Below, in pieces: positions 42,669-50,751 of a DNA stretch of 64,000 nt (its first letter is position 1; the number at the start of each line of letters is the position of its first letter). Made by a program: the position numbers and the translations under genes. Location: positions 34,400-98,399 of the forward strand of contig NZ_LK995540.1 of the NCBI RefSeq assembly GCF_900002405.1, given 5' to 3'. Under the pieces are notes generated by a model. It was not told where the DNA came from. It was given only the letters and a program-made list of their open reading frames with translations, and made no database searches. The stretch is from Actinomyces succiniciruminis. Lineage in GTDB: Bacteria; Actinomycetota; Actinomycetes; Actinomycetales; Actinomycetaceae.

Positions 42669-44519
42669 ATGACAGTGTCTGAGCAGGATGTCCGGGCGGC
42701 TGCACCGGCCAACGCCCCCGAGGACGTCATTGCCTTCGCCGTCCGCCTCGCCGAGCTCGGCAAGCCGGAGGACGTTTACTTCTGCGACGGCTCCGAGGAG
42801 GAGTGGGACCGCCTGACCACCGAGATGGTCGAGTCGGGCATGTTCATCCGCCTCAACCCGGAGAAGCGCCCCAACTCCTTCCTGGCGCGTTCGCTGCCCA
42901 GCGACGTCGCCCGCGTTGAGTCCCGCACCTTCATCTGCTCCGAGAAGGAGGAGGACGCCGGGCCGACCAACAACTGGTACGACCCGACCGAGATGAAGAA
43001 GATCCTCAACGAGAAGTTCGACGGCACCTACGCCGGCCGCACGATGTACGTGATCCCCTTCTCCATGGGTCCGCTCGGCGGTCCGATCTCCCAGCTGGGC
43101 ATCGAGATCACCGACTCCCCGTACGTCGTGGCCAACATGCGCATCATGACTCGCATGGGCGCCAAGGCCATGGACCTCATCAACGAGGGTCGCACCTGGG
43201 TTCCCTGTGTGCACTCCGTGGGCGCCCCGCTGGCCCCCGGCCAGGAGGACACCACCTGGCCGTGTAACGAGGAGAAGTACATCACCCAGTTCCCGGAGAC
43301 CAACGAGATCTGGTCCTACGGCTCCGGTTACGGCGGCAACGCCCTGCTGGGCAAGAAGTGCTACGCGCTGCGCATCGCCTCAACCATGGCCCGCCGCGAC
43401 GGCTGGATGGCCGAGCACATGCTGATCCTGCGCCTGACCGACGAGAAGTCCGGCAAGCAGTACCACGTGACCGCCGCCTTCCCGAGCGCCTGCGGCAAGA
43501 CCAACCTCGCCATGCTCCAGCCGACCATCCCCGGCTACAAGGTCGAGACCGTCGGCGACGACATCGCCTGGATGCGTCCCGGCGAGGACGGCCGCCTGCG
43601 CGCCATCAACCCCGAGGCCGGCTTCTTCGGCGTCGCCCCCGGCACCGCCTACACCACCAACCCGGTGGCCATGGACACCATGAAGGCGAACACCATCTTC
43701 ACCAACGTCGCCCTGACCGATGACGGCGACGTCTGGTGGGAGGGCATCGACGCCGAGCTGCCCGACCACCTGATTGACTGGCAGGGCAACGACTACACGC
43801 CCGCCGACGCCGCCGCCGGTAAGAAGGCCGCGCACCCGAACTCGCGTTTCACCACGCCCGCTTCGCAGTGCCCGATCATCTGCCCCGACTGGGAGGCCCC
43901 CGAGGGCGTCCCGATCGACGCCATCCTGTTCGGTGGCCGGCGCGCCACCAACGTGCCGCTCGTGGCCGAGCAGTACAGCCCCGCCCACGGCGTCTTCATC
44001 GGCTCCTCCGTGGCCTCTGAGGTCACCGCCGCCGCCACCGACGTCAAGGCCGGCTCGCTGCGCCACGACCCCTTCGCCATGCTGCCCTTCTGCGGCTACC
44101 ACATGGCCGACTACTGGGGCCACTGGCTGGAGATGCAGGAGAAGCTGGGCGACAAGTTCCCGAAGGTCTACCAGGTCAACTGGTTCCGTAAGGACGAGAA
44201 CGGCAAGTTCCTGTGGCCCGGCTACGGCGACAACTCCCGCGTGCTCGACTGGATCGTGCGCCGCGCCGCCGGTGAGGTCGACGCGATCGAGGGCGTGACG
44301 GGTCTGTACCCGAAGTTCGAGGACTTCAACCTCGATGGCCTGGACGTCGACGAGTCCGTCTGGAACAAGATGTACGACATCGACCCCGACGCCTGGGCCG
44401 TCGAGATGGACAGCACCGAGGAGTACTACGAGCAGTTCGGCGACAAGGTCCCGGCTGCCCTCCGCGAGGAGCTGGCCAAGTTCCGCGAGCGCATCGCCGC
44501 TGCCAAGGCCAACGCCTGA
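42669..44519 (+). CDS. pckG: Phosphoenolpyruvate carboxykinase (GTP)
   Basis: 616-aa enzyme interconverting oxaloacetate and PEP with GTP/GDP; it can run in the anaplerotic direction in anaerobes. The P-loop with the hyper-reactive Cys is [13 protein letters not shown] near residue 272. The kinase-2/metal site is [11 protein letters not shown], and [12 protein letters not shown] is the GTP-type signature. AAGAAGGA precedes the ATG. A perfect hairpin follows the stop. Confidence 0.97.
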   Translation: MTVSEQDVRAAAPANAPEDVIAFAVRLAELGKPEDVYFCDGSEEEWDRLTTEMVESGMFIRLNPEKRPNSFLARSLPSDVARVESRTFICSEKEEDAGPTNNWYDPTEMKKILNEKFDGTYAGRTMYVIPFSMGPLGGPISQLGIEITDSPYVVANMRIMTRMGAKAMDLINEGRTWVPCVHSVGAPLAPGQEDTTWPCNEEKYITQFPETNEIWSYGSGYGGNALLGKKCYALRIASTMARRDGWMAEHMLILRLTDEKSGKQYHVTAAFPSACGKTNLAMLQPTIPGYKVETVGDDIAWMRPGEDGRLRAINPEAGFFGVAPGTAYTTNPVAMDTMKANTIFTNVALTDDGDVWWEGIDAELPDHLIDWQGNDYTPADAAAGKKAAHPNSRFTTPASQCPIICPDWEAPEGVPIDAILFGGRRATNVPLVAEQYSPAHGVFIGSSVASEVTAAATDVKAGSLRHDPFAMLPFCGYHMADYWGHWLEMQEKLGDKFPKVYQVNWFRKDENGKFLWPGYGDNSRVLDWIVRRAAGEVDAIEGVTGLYPKFEDFNLDGLDVDESVWNKMYDIDPDAWAVEMDSTEEYYEQFGDKVPAALREELAKFRERIAAAKANA

Positions 44520-44573
44520 GCAGCCGACACTCCCCAGGCGACGCCTGGATGTCAGCGGGCGCCTGAGCGCCTC

Positions 44574-44603
44574 GGGGTCCCCGGTCTTCTGACCGGGGAC
44601 CCC
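44574..44603 (+). terminator. pckG terminator
   Basis: GGGGTCCCCGGTC and GACCGGGGACCCC form a perfect 13-bp stem around TTCT, 54 bp after the stop. Confidence 0.8.
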
Positions 44604-44623
44604 GCCGCATTCGGCGGGCGAAT

Positions 44624-44742
44624 TGTCCAGAATCGGCACGAACGCCCCTCCCTCCCGCCGACGGCGAACCATGATCGGCATCATTTCAACGTTACGCACC
44701 CGGCCGCTCCGCGCCCGCAGGGCGTTTATGCCGATTTTGGAC
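44624..44742 (-). repeat. Family B ~120-bp inverted-repeat element, copy 2 (inverted)
   Basis: The ends are TGTCCAGAATCGGCACGAAC and GTTTATGCCGATTTTGGAC. On the minus strand it carries the family core AACGTTGAAATGATGCCGAT. Its right end contains the last codons and stop of the opposing DUF559 gene. Confidence 0.9.
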
Positions 44743-45607
44743 GTTTTCTGCTGTGTGATCGGTTTCCTGCGGCGAGGAGCTGGTGGATCTCCGCGCCTAC
44801 CTTGCCCAGCTCCACGTCCTTGCGAGTGAATCGGGCTACCCGGTAGCCCTGTTTGATCAGTTCGCGGTCCCGGGTGCGGTCCCGGGCGAACTGGAACTCA
44901 TCCTCGTGGTATGTGTAGCCGTCCAGTTCCAGCACCAGCCATCCCGCGACCAGCAGGTCGACTTCCCCCACCCTGGGAATGTCCACGCCGTCCACGAAGG
45001 GAATTCCGGCGTCGTGCAGCTGCAGACGTGCCAGCGTCTCCAGGGGTGAGCGGGCTCTTGGACTGGCCAGGGCCAGACGTCCTCGGGCTTGAACCGAACC
45101 CGGACCGCGCAGCAGTGTGGCGACCGCCTCTGCCGATGTGTGCCCCTGGTGCAGCGCCGCATCGCAGGCCATTAGGGGCCCTTCACGGCTAGGGGCGCAC
45201 CGCAGGTAGAGGGCCAGCATTAGTGGTACCGGCGCCACCGGGAACTGGGCCAAGGGCGGCAGCTCAAGACCGCTTTCGACATGCAGCACCTCGCCCCGGA
45301 GCGGGGCTCGATTCGAGGTGTGGGGGACTGCCAGGTGGACGGGTGCCCATAGGCGCGGTCGGGGATAGCCGTAGTGCTTCACGGCGTGCAGGCAGGTGAT
45401 CAGCCCGCCATGGACGCGTGCCAGGATCAGGTCCCAGCCCGCGCCGGGTAGAGCCACCACTCCGTGTGGGTAGGCGAACAGGGCGCGAGCCTCGACTAGC
45501 TTCTGGGCATGGCGCCGCTCTGTGCGGTCCAGGCCCAGATCCCGCAGCCGCACGGCGCCGTGGCAGGCCCGTACCCGCGCCAGAATGTCGTCGTCGCACT
45601 GTCTCAT
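44726..45607 (-). CDS. DUF559-type endonuclease-like protein with N-terminal winged helix
   Basis: Predicted 293-aa protein. The C-terminal ~100 residues form a DUF559/Vsr-like domain: SPLETLARLQLHDAGI, VGEVDLLVAGWLVLELDG with acidic residues, and a YRVARFTRKDV strand. The N-terminal half (DDDILARVRACHGAVRLRDL) resembles the winged helix of AbiEi-like antitoxin proteins. The ATG at 45607 follows CAGCCT by 7 nt; an open frame further upstream merely translates repeat B copy 3. The last residues and stop codon lie inside repeat B copy 2. Function unknown; nuclease activity not established for this branch. Confidence 0.7.
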   Translation of the reverse strand: MRQCDDDILARVRACHGAVRLRDLGLDRTERRHAQKLVEARALFAYPHGVVALPGAGWDLILARVHGGLITCLHAVKHYGYPRPRLWAPVHLAVPHTSNRAPLRGEVLHVESGLELPPLAQFPVAPVPLMLALYLRCAPSREGPLMACDAALHQGHTSAEAVATLLRGPGSVQARGRLALASPRARSPLETLARLQLHDAGIPFVDGVDIPRVGEVDLLVAGWLVLELDGYTYHEDEFQFARDRTRDRELIKQGYRVARFTRKDVELGKVGAEIHQLLAAGNRSHSRKRPKSA

Positions 45608-45719
45608 GGTTCCGAGGCTGCCCTGGGCGAGCGCTAGCACGCCAACGGCCCCAACGAGCTCTGTGGATTCACCCTGCACGAACTCGACCTGTGGGTACCG
45701 GTGACTATCGTCGGCGCGA

Positions 45720-45841
45720 TTGTCCAAGAACGGCATAAACGCCCTGCGGGCGCGGAACGGCCGGGTGCGAAACGTTGAAATGACGCCGATCGTGATTCGC
45801 CGTCGGCGGGCGGGAGGGGCGTTCGCGCCGATTTTGGACAA
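45720..45841 (+). repeat. Family B ~120-bp inverted-repeat element, copy 3
   Basis: TTGTCCAAGAACGGCATAAA is inverted as TTCGCGCCGATTTTGGACAA; the 25-bp arms match at about 20 positions. Core GAAACGTTGAAATGACGCCG. Very similar to copy 4, including ~30 bp outside its right end. Confidence 0.92.
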
Positions 45842-46306
45842 TTTGCCGACTGTGCGGAGGCAATCCAGGGAGCTCGACGGCGGTGATCCCGGGGTGAGGA
45901 TGGTGATTGCACCGGATCCGGTGGGGCACCCGAGGAGACATCGGCTGTAACGCCCGGTTCCTCTGGGCTTCTGGGGCCCTGGGGCAGAAGGTCAGCTGGG
46001 GAGCATTCCTGCTCCGGTACGGGGACGGCCTCAAGTGGACCGTCGCGGTTGAGCCGGACATCGACCTGGGCGGTGGGGCCTGGCTGACACGCTGGTGCCA
46101 TACGGTCAGTGCGCCGCTGGTGGGGTCGGCATCCTGGCCGGGGAGGAGAACGATGGCATCGTCGTCCTCATGACGGGCGACGTCGCTAGCGAGGTGGCAG
46201 TAGCGCTGAGCTGGAGTGCGGGTGGCGGGGTGAGACTTGTAGGCACGTCGCTTGCTGCGGCGAAGGTGCCCTTCACGGATGTGAACCGTCGCGATAGTGT
46301 AGTGAT
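45842..46306. other. 465-bp stretch without a recognisable intact gene
   Basis: Two short overlapping plus-strand frames (45907-46173 and 46095-46316) could be remnants of one frameshifted gene; neither matches anything I recognise. TAGTGT at 46295-46300 is a good -10 box for the following gene. Confidence 0.45.
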
Positions 46307-48232
46307 GTGCACGTAATATTGTTTGAAATGGCCTATTGGTACCGGCGCGCCCGCCAGACTCGGGCGAGTAAACGAAGCGTAGGAAGGTCCGGCGGCTTTG
46401 AGACCGACGGGAGGTCGGACGCCGCGCTACGGCATGAAGAAGGAATGCGTGGTCGCGAGGAGGCCGGCTCGTTGTCAGATGCTGGACTCCGGCGTTCTGG
46501 GCAGAGTGATGTTGCGGAAGGTCGCACTAAGGATGCTGAGCATGCTACGCAGGAGGCTGATACGGATATTTCCGCAGTCGGTGCGGAAGCAGATGGACCT
46601 GCGCGCGACAAGAAGAACAAGAAGTTCCGGGGGTACCGGCCTGTCAGTGAAGTTGGCGGAAGAATGCAGCCAGGTTACTATACTATGTTACTGGTGACGG
46701 CATTCATGTCAGTGACGATGGCGCTGGGGATCTGCGTGCTGGTACTCATGCCTGTGTCTGGTGGCTCGCTCTCCGCAAGTAGCATTGATGGACTCATTAG
46801 TTGTCTGCGCCGCTCGGAGGTGCAGGAGACCTTACTGGGGCTCGAAGGCATCATCGCCGGGCTGACGGTGACGCTGGCGGCACTGTCCTGGGTAAGGAAA
46901 AGCCGTCCCGACGACCCGCGCTACTGGCGTGCCTGGCTGAATGATGTGTTTGATGACGCGCGGCGCGAGGAGATCTCGCTAGCGATGATGATGGTGCTTG
47001 CGGCACTGTTTGGTGCCGTGGCGTGGCTGTACCTGGTGGGCGTGTGGCCGACCGGCGGTGTGGAGGAACCCACATATGGTGGTTTTGTCTGTGGAGCGGT
47101 ACTGGTCGTGGTCGCAGGCCTAGTCGGTTTTCTGCCCTATGTCCAGGTGAGTGGTGAGAGCGGAAGACTTAGGGCCTACGCGGAGACGCTTCAAGGGCTG
47201 GTCGCATTCGCACGGTGGTGGATGGCGGTCTCTGACGAGGCTGGTGATTGTGGTGACAGTGGCGAAAGTAGTGGCACACGAGTACGGGAGTGGCTGCCGG
47301 TGAGCATTGCTTGCGGGCTGCTGGCTGCGGCGGTGGTCGTCGTCGTGATGATTTTGTCTGGAGCGGGCGGCCTCCAAGGGATGGTTATGATGATTGGTGC
47401 ATTCGTTGTCAATGCAATTACCGGGACCTTTGCTGTCTACTCGACAATCCCCTGCATTCCCGGAGTTATTATGTGGAAACGTGGCGCCAGATTGAATATG
47501 TGGGTTGTCTTTGCTGTAGGTTCACTTATTGCTTTCATGTACAACCTGCTATTATTGGTGGTCGCGATTGTGTCCATCCGAGGGGAGAGTGTGGGTGGCC
47601 TTCAAAAGATTGCTCTTGCGGTGTTGCTCGCCCCAGTTCCATGGGAAATTGTCTTGGCGGTATATCTGTCGCGGGGCTACCGGATTCCACTCCTGCGGCG
47701 GGTGGGTGCAAGGACTGTCCGAAATAAGAGGGCGTCTCTGCAGAGGTCGTGCCGGTACTACTTTGCGGCAGACTCGGAACCGGATGCCGGCATCAACGAC
47801 GAGGATATGACTGTGATCGCCGACATCCTCCTGCCTAGGCGCAGCGTGCTGGTGCTTCCCTCTGGTGAACGGAGTTGCTCTGACTCGTCTGCCGGAGGGC
47901 GGGAAGGTCTGCGTGAGGAGCCGGTGGCGCGCAAGCATGGCAAGAGCAAGTCGATGCCAAGAGGCTCTTCTAGTCGCTGGCGGCAGCGCGTTGACTTCTG
48001 CGAGCCTGCTGGCGGTTCTGACGAAACAGGCTCCGGGGCTGGGGTCGCTGGACGTCGTATGAAGGACCGTTCTTCGAAGAAGAACCCAGGTAGCGGTCCT
48101 GCCGACTTTGACCGCTCCGAGCCGCAGCCGGACGCGCGGGGTCGCGTCAACGCCCGGGATTACATTGAACAGCTCTTCGAGATCACGCTGTCGACGGCGT
48201 GTACGTATCGGCCCGGTCCTGATGCTCCCTGA
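46307..48232 (+). CDS. Unknown polytopic membrane protein of lower GC content
   Basis: Predicted 641-aa protein. Residues 1-120 are hydrophilic and disordered-looking. About eight membrane helices follow at ~124-150, 178-196, 223-246, 258-280, 330-352, 359-388, 397-424 and 434-454. The C-terminal ~185 residues are basic and Ser/Arg rich. Codons use A and T in third positions far more than the neighbours, suggesting recent acquisition. The GTG start is supported by TAGTGT 6 nt upstream (leaderless type); ATG 46328 is an alternative. It lies between family B copies 3 and 4. I do not recognise the family. Confidence 0.6.
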   Translation: MHVILFEMAYWYRRARQTRASKRSVGRSGGFETDGRSDAALRHEEGMRGREEAGSLSDAGLRRSGQSDVAEGRTKDAEHATQEADTDISAVGAEADGPARDKKNKKFRGYRPVSEVGGRMQPGYYTMLLVTAFMSVTMALGICVLVLMPVSGGSLSASSIDGLISCLRRSEVQETLLGLEGIIAGLTVTLAALSWVRKSRPDDPRYWRAWLNDVFDDARREEISLAMMMVLAALFGAVAWLYLVGVWPTGGVEEPTYGGFVCGAVLVVVAGLVGFLPYVQVSGESGRLRAYAETLQGLVAFARWWMAVSDEAGDCGDSGESSGTRVREWLPVSIACGLLAAAVVVVVMILSGAGGLQGMVMMIGAFVVNAITGTFAVYSTIPCIPGVIMWKRGARLNMWVVFAVGSLIAFMYNLLLLVVAIVSIRGESVGGLQKIALAVLLAPVPWEIVLAVYLSRGYRIPLLRRVGARTVRNKRASLQRSCRYYFAADSEPDAGINDEDMTVIADILLPRRSVLVLPSGERSCSDSSAGGREGLREEPVARKHGKSKSMPRGSSSRWRQRVDFCEPAGGSDETGSGAGVAGRRMKDRSSKKNPGSGPADFDRSEPQPDARGRVNARDYIEQLFEITLSTACTYRPGPDAP

Positions 48233-48390
48233 GTGCGGATGCGCTCATCCTGGGTGATGCGGTGCCTGCGGCGCGCGGTATCGACGAGAGCCCGGAGGTG
48301 GCCCGGCGGATGGGCCTGTGGGGTGGTGAGATGAAGCCGTCGACGCCCGAGCGACCGTTAGCGGGCGCCCGAGCCCCGGACCGTACTCGC
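48233..48390 (+). pseudogene. Possible gene remnant before repeat B copy 4
   Basis: A frame with coding-like content runs from 48223 (LSADALILGDAVPAARGIDE and RRMGLWGGEMKPS) straight into repeat B copy 4. It has no start of its own and no recognised match. This may be the tail of a gene cut by rearrangement; the call is weak. Confidence 0.25.
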
Positions 48391-48518
48391 AAACTGTCCA
48401 AGAACGGCATAAACGCCCTGCGGGTGCGGAGCGGCCGGGTACGAAACGTTGAAATGACGCCGATCGTGATTCGCCGTCGGCGGGAGGGAGGGGCGTTCGC
48501 GCCGATTCTGGACAGTTT
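48391..48518 (+). repeat. Family B ~120-bp inverted-repeat element, copy 4
   Basis: Ends AAACTGTCC and GGACAGTTT are perfectly complementary over 9 bp. The interior is almost identical to copy 3. The end base pair is C-G here, T-A in copy 3 and A-T in copy 1. Confidence 0.92.
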
Positions 48519-48621
48519 GCCGACTGTGCAGAGACAATCCACGGAACTCAACAGCGGCGACGCCGCCGACGGATTAGGTGGGCGCCTTGTGTCAAGACAC
48601 CTGGGCGGCTAGCGTGGTCGC

Positions 48622-49197
48622 ATGACTGCTGCCAACCGCGCTCTGATCATCGTCGATGTCCAGCCGACCTTCTGCGAGGGCGGCGCCCTGGCCGTGGCGG
48701 GCGGGAACGCGGTCGCCGAGCGAGTGGCCGCCTACGCCGCTGCCCACCGCGACGACTACGACCTGGTGGTCACCACCCAGGACTGGCACATCGACCCCGG
48801 CGAGCACTTCTCCGAGACCCCCGACTTCGTGGACACCTGGCCGCCGCACGGCGTCGCCGGCACCGCCGAGGCCGAACTGCACCCGGCCCTGGCGGAGCTG
48901 GCCCCGGATGTGAGCGTGAAGAAGGGCCAGTACGCCGCCGCATACTCCGGCTTCGAGGGCGTGGACGAGACCGGCGCGGGCCTGGACGCGCTCCTGCGCG
49001 CCCACGGCATCGAGGCCCTGGACGTGGTCGGACTCGCCGAGTCCCACTGCGTGAAGGAGACAGCGCTCGACGGCGTGCGCGGCGGGTACCGGGTCCGCGT
49101 CCTGACCGACCTGACCGCCCCCGTCAGCCCCGAGCAGGGTGAGGCCGCCCGCACCGCCATGGCGGAGGCGGGCGTGGAGCTGGCGCCCTCCGCCTAG
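48622..49197 (+). CDS. pncA: Nicotinamidase (isochorismatase fold)
   Basis: 191-aa enzyme converting nicotinamide to nicotinate for NAD salvage. The catalytic triad is visible: Asp in LIIVDVQPTF, Lys in VKKGQY, and Cys in ESHCVKE. Metal ligands are in QDWHIDPGEHF. TAGCGT lies 6 nt before the ATG, a leaderless type. It converges with the next gene, and their stop codons share the four bases CTAG. Confidence 0.93.
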   Translation: MTAANRALIIVDVQPTFCEGGALAVAGGNAVAERVAAYAAAHRDDYDLVVTTQDWHIDPGEHFSETPDFVDTWPPHGVAGTAEAELHPALAELAPDVSVKKGQYAAAYSGFEGVDETGAGLDALLRAHGIEALDVVGLAESHCVKETALDGVRGGYRVRVLTDLTAPVSPEQGEAARTAMAEAGVELAPSA

Positions 49198-50675
49198 TCG
49201 TCCAGCTGGGCGCGCGGCGCCCGCCAAATGCCGAAACGCTCAATCTCGGCCCGCAACGCCGGCCGGGCGGCGACCTCGTCCCAAGGTAGAAATACGTGCC
49301 GCATGCGGTCGTCGACGAGCATCAGCACCTGACTGTCGGCGTCATAGCTGGTCAGCTGCAGGCGGGACATGTCGGCCCAGCGCACGGAGGTGTGCCCGGT
49401 CAGGCGCCAGGCGCCGTCGTCGTCGCGACGACGCTCCTGCCACAGGGCGGCCAGCGTGTGCTCGCTGACGCGCAGGCTCTCGGGGTGGGCGATGTCGATG
49501 CCGCGGTCGGGGTCGTAGGGGAGCGCGACCTCCATGCGGGCGGGCTCTTCGGGTACGTCCCAGACGATGTAGCCGTAGCGCTCGGCCAGTACGCGGGTGG
49601 AGTTGTTCAGGGGTACGTGCGCGCTGGCGCGCAGCTGGTCATAGGCGCGGCGCACCCCGGCGGAGGTCGGGCGCAGTTCGGCGCTGCGTCCGGTCAGGCG
49701 CAGATGCCGGTCGAGAGCCGCCACTTCCTCCGGCCCGAACTCGTCGAGCGCGGCATCGACGACGGCGTCCGGGATGGGCAACGGGTTGTGGATCAGCTGC
49801 TCGATGATGCGGCGCAGCAGCATGGGGGTCGGCTCCCGCTCCTCCAGGTGGATGCAGCAGTAGGCGGCGTCGCGCAGCTCCACCACGTTCAAACCGAGGT
49901 TGTCGTAGACGTTGAAGTCGCGCAGGACACGGATCGACTGATGCGCCAGGGCACGCATGGCCACCAGTGTGTTCGCGCCCGGCACGCCCACGGAGCTGAG
50001 CAGGATGCGCCGGTCGTCATTGCAGGGCAGCAGGGCGGGGCGGCGGTCGAGGTACATGGGCGGACGCGCCGGGGCCGTGCCGTAGGCGGGCTGCGCGGTC
50101 CAGCCCACGCCGACCAGGTAGGGGTCGTTGGAATCGAATACGTGCCGGATTTCGCCGCGGCGCGGGTCCAGGCGTGCCAGCAGGGCGCGTACGGCCTGCC
50201 AGGCGGCCTCGCCGTCGGGCGCGTGCACGCGCAGGTTGCCGAGGGTCTGGGTGTTGGTCCCGACGTAGGTGGCCAGGTCCCGGTCCCAGACGACCCCGGG
50301 GCGGCTAATCGGTGTCGCATCGGTGGTCAGCAGGCCCGGCTCGGCAAACAGGTCGCCCAGATGCTCCCAGGCGCGCAGCACGGCTTCGCGGCGCCCCCAG
50401 ACGGCGATGGTGAGACTGACGGCGGTGAAGCTCGCGTTCGCCTCGGGCACGGCCACGTCGCCCACGCCGATCTCCACCGGCCGCTGCAACTCGGCGCGCA
50501 GTGCCCCGCACAGGCGCGCCAGGGTGTCGAGCGCGGCGGGCGGCTCGTCGACGGCGCCGTAGTCCAGGGTCAAACCCAGCAGCGCCTGTCCGGGCTCCAG
50601 GCCCGCGGTGCGCACCATCCAGTCGTGCCCGGCGAAGGACTCCCACTCGTGCTCGGGTTCGACGACGTCGTTCAT
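49194..50675 (-). CDS. Protein of unknown function, tandem paralogue 1
   Basis: Predicted 493-aa soluble protein with no signal peptide or membrane helix. It shares its whole length with the next gene: GHDW near the N terminus, DEPPA-LD--ARLCGALRAELQRP, RDLAT, LDPRRG with a VGVGWTA strand, YLDRRPALLPC, a Cys-Cys pair (AAYCCIHLE), and C-terminal LPWDEVAARPALRAEIERFGIWR. The alternation of alpha/beta halves vaguely recalls M16 peptidases, but no HxxEH zinc motif is present. I do not know the function. It is transcribed downstream of paralogue 2, separated by 76 bp. Confidence 0.6.
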   Translation of the reverse strand: MNDVVEPEHEWESFAGHDWMVRTAGLEPGQALLGLTLDYGAVDEPPAALDTLARLCGALRAELQRPVEIGVGDVAVPEANASFTAVSLTIAVWGRREAVLRAWEHLGDLFAEPGLLTTDATPISRPGVVWDRDLATYVGTNTQTLGNLRVHAPDGEAAWQAVRALLARLDPRRGEIRHVFDSNDPYLVGVGWTAQPAYGTAPARPPMYLDRRPALLPCNDDRRILLSSVGVPGANTLVAMRALAHQSIRVLRDFNVYDNLGLNVVELRDAAYCCIHLEEREPTPMLLRRIIEQLIHNPLPIPDAVVDAALDEFGPEEVAALDRHLRLTGRSAELRPTSAGVRRAYDQLRASAHVPLNNSTRVLAERYGYIVWDVPEEPARMEVALPYDPDRGIDIAHPESLRVSEHTLAALWQERRRDDDGAWRLTGHTSVRWADMSRLQLTSYDADSQVLMLVDDRMRHVFLPWDEVAARPALRAEIERFGIWRAPRAQLDD

Positions 50676-50751
50676 CTCGGCTCACCTGCCTGACCGCCTG
50701 CTTGCGTGCGGACCGCTGCCGGGTCGGGCGAGGCGGGCCGCCCCGGCGCGA

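Noticed and set aside
45608-45841. N-terminal extension of the DUF559 protein by 78 residues
   Set aside because: The extension is a translation of repeat B copy 3; similar peptides appear from the other copies in unrelated contexts.
48262-48612. A 116-codon plus-strand frame across repeat B copy 4
   Set aside because: Most of it translates the repeat itself, so it is not a gene, although the first part might be a remnant.
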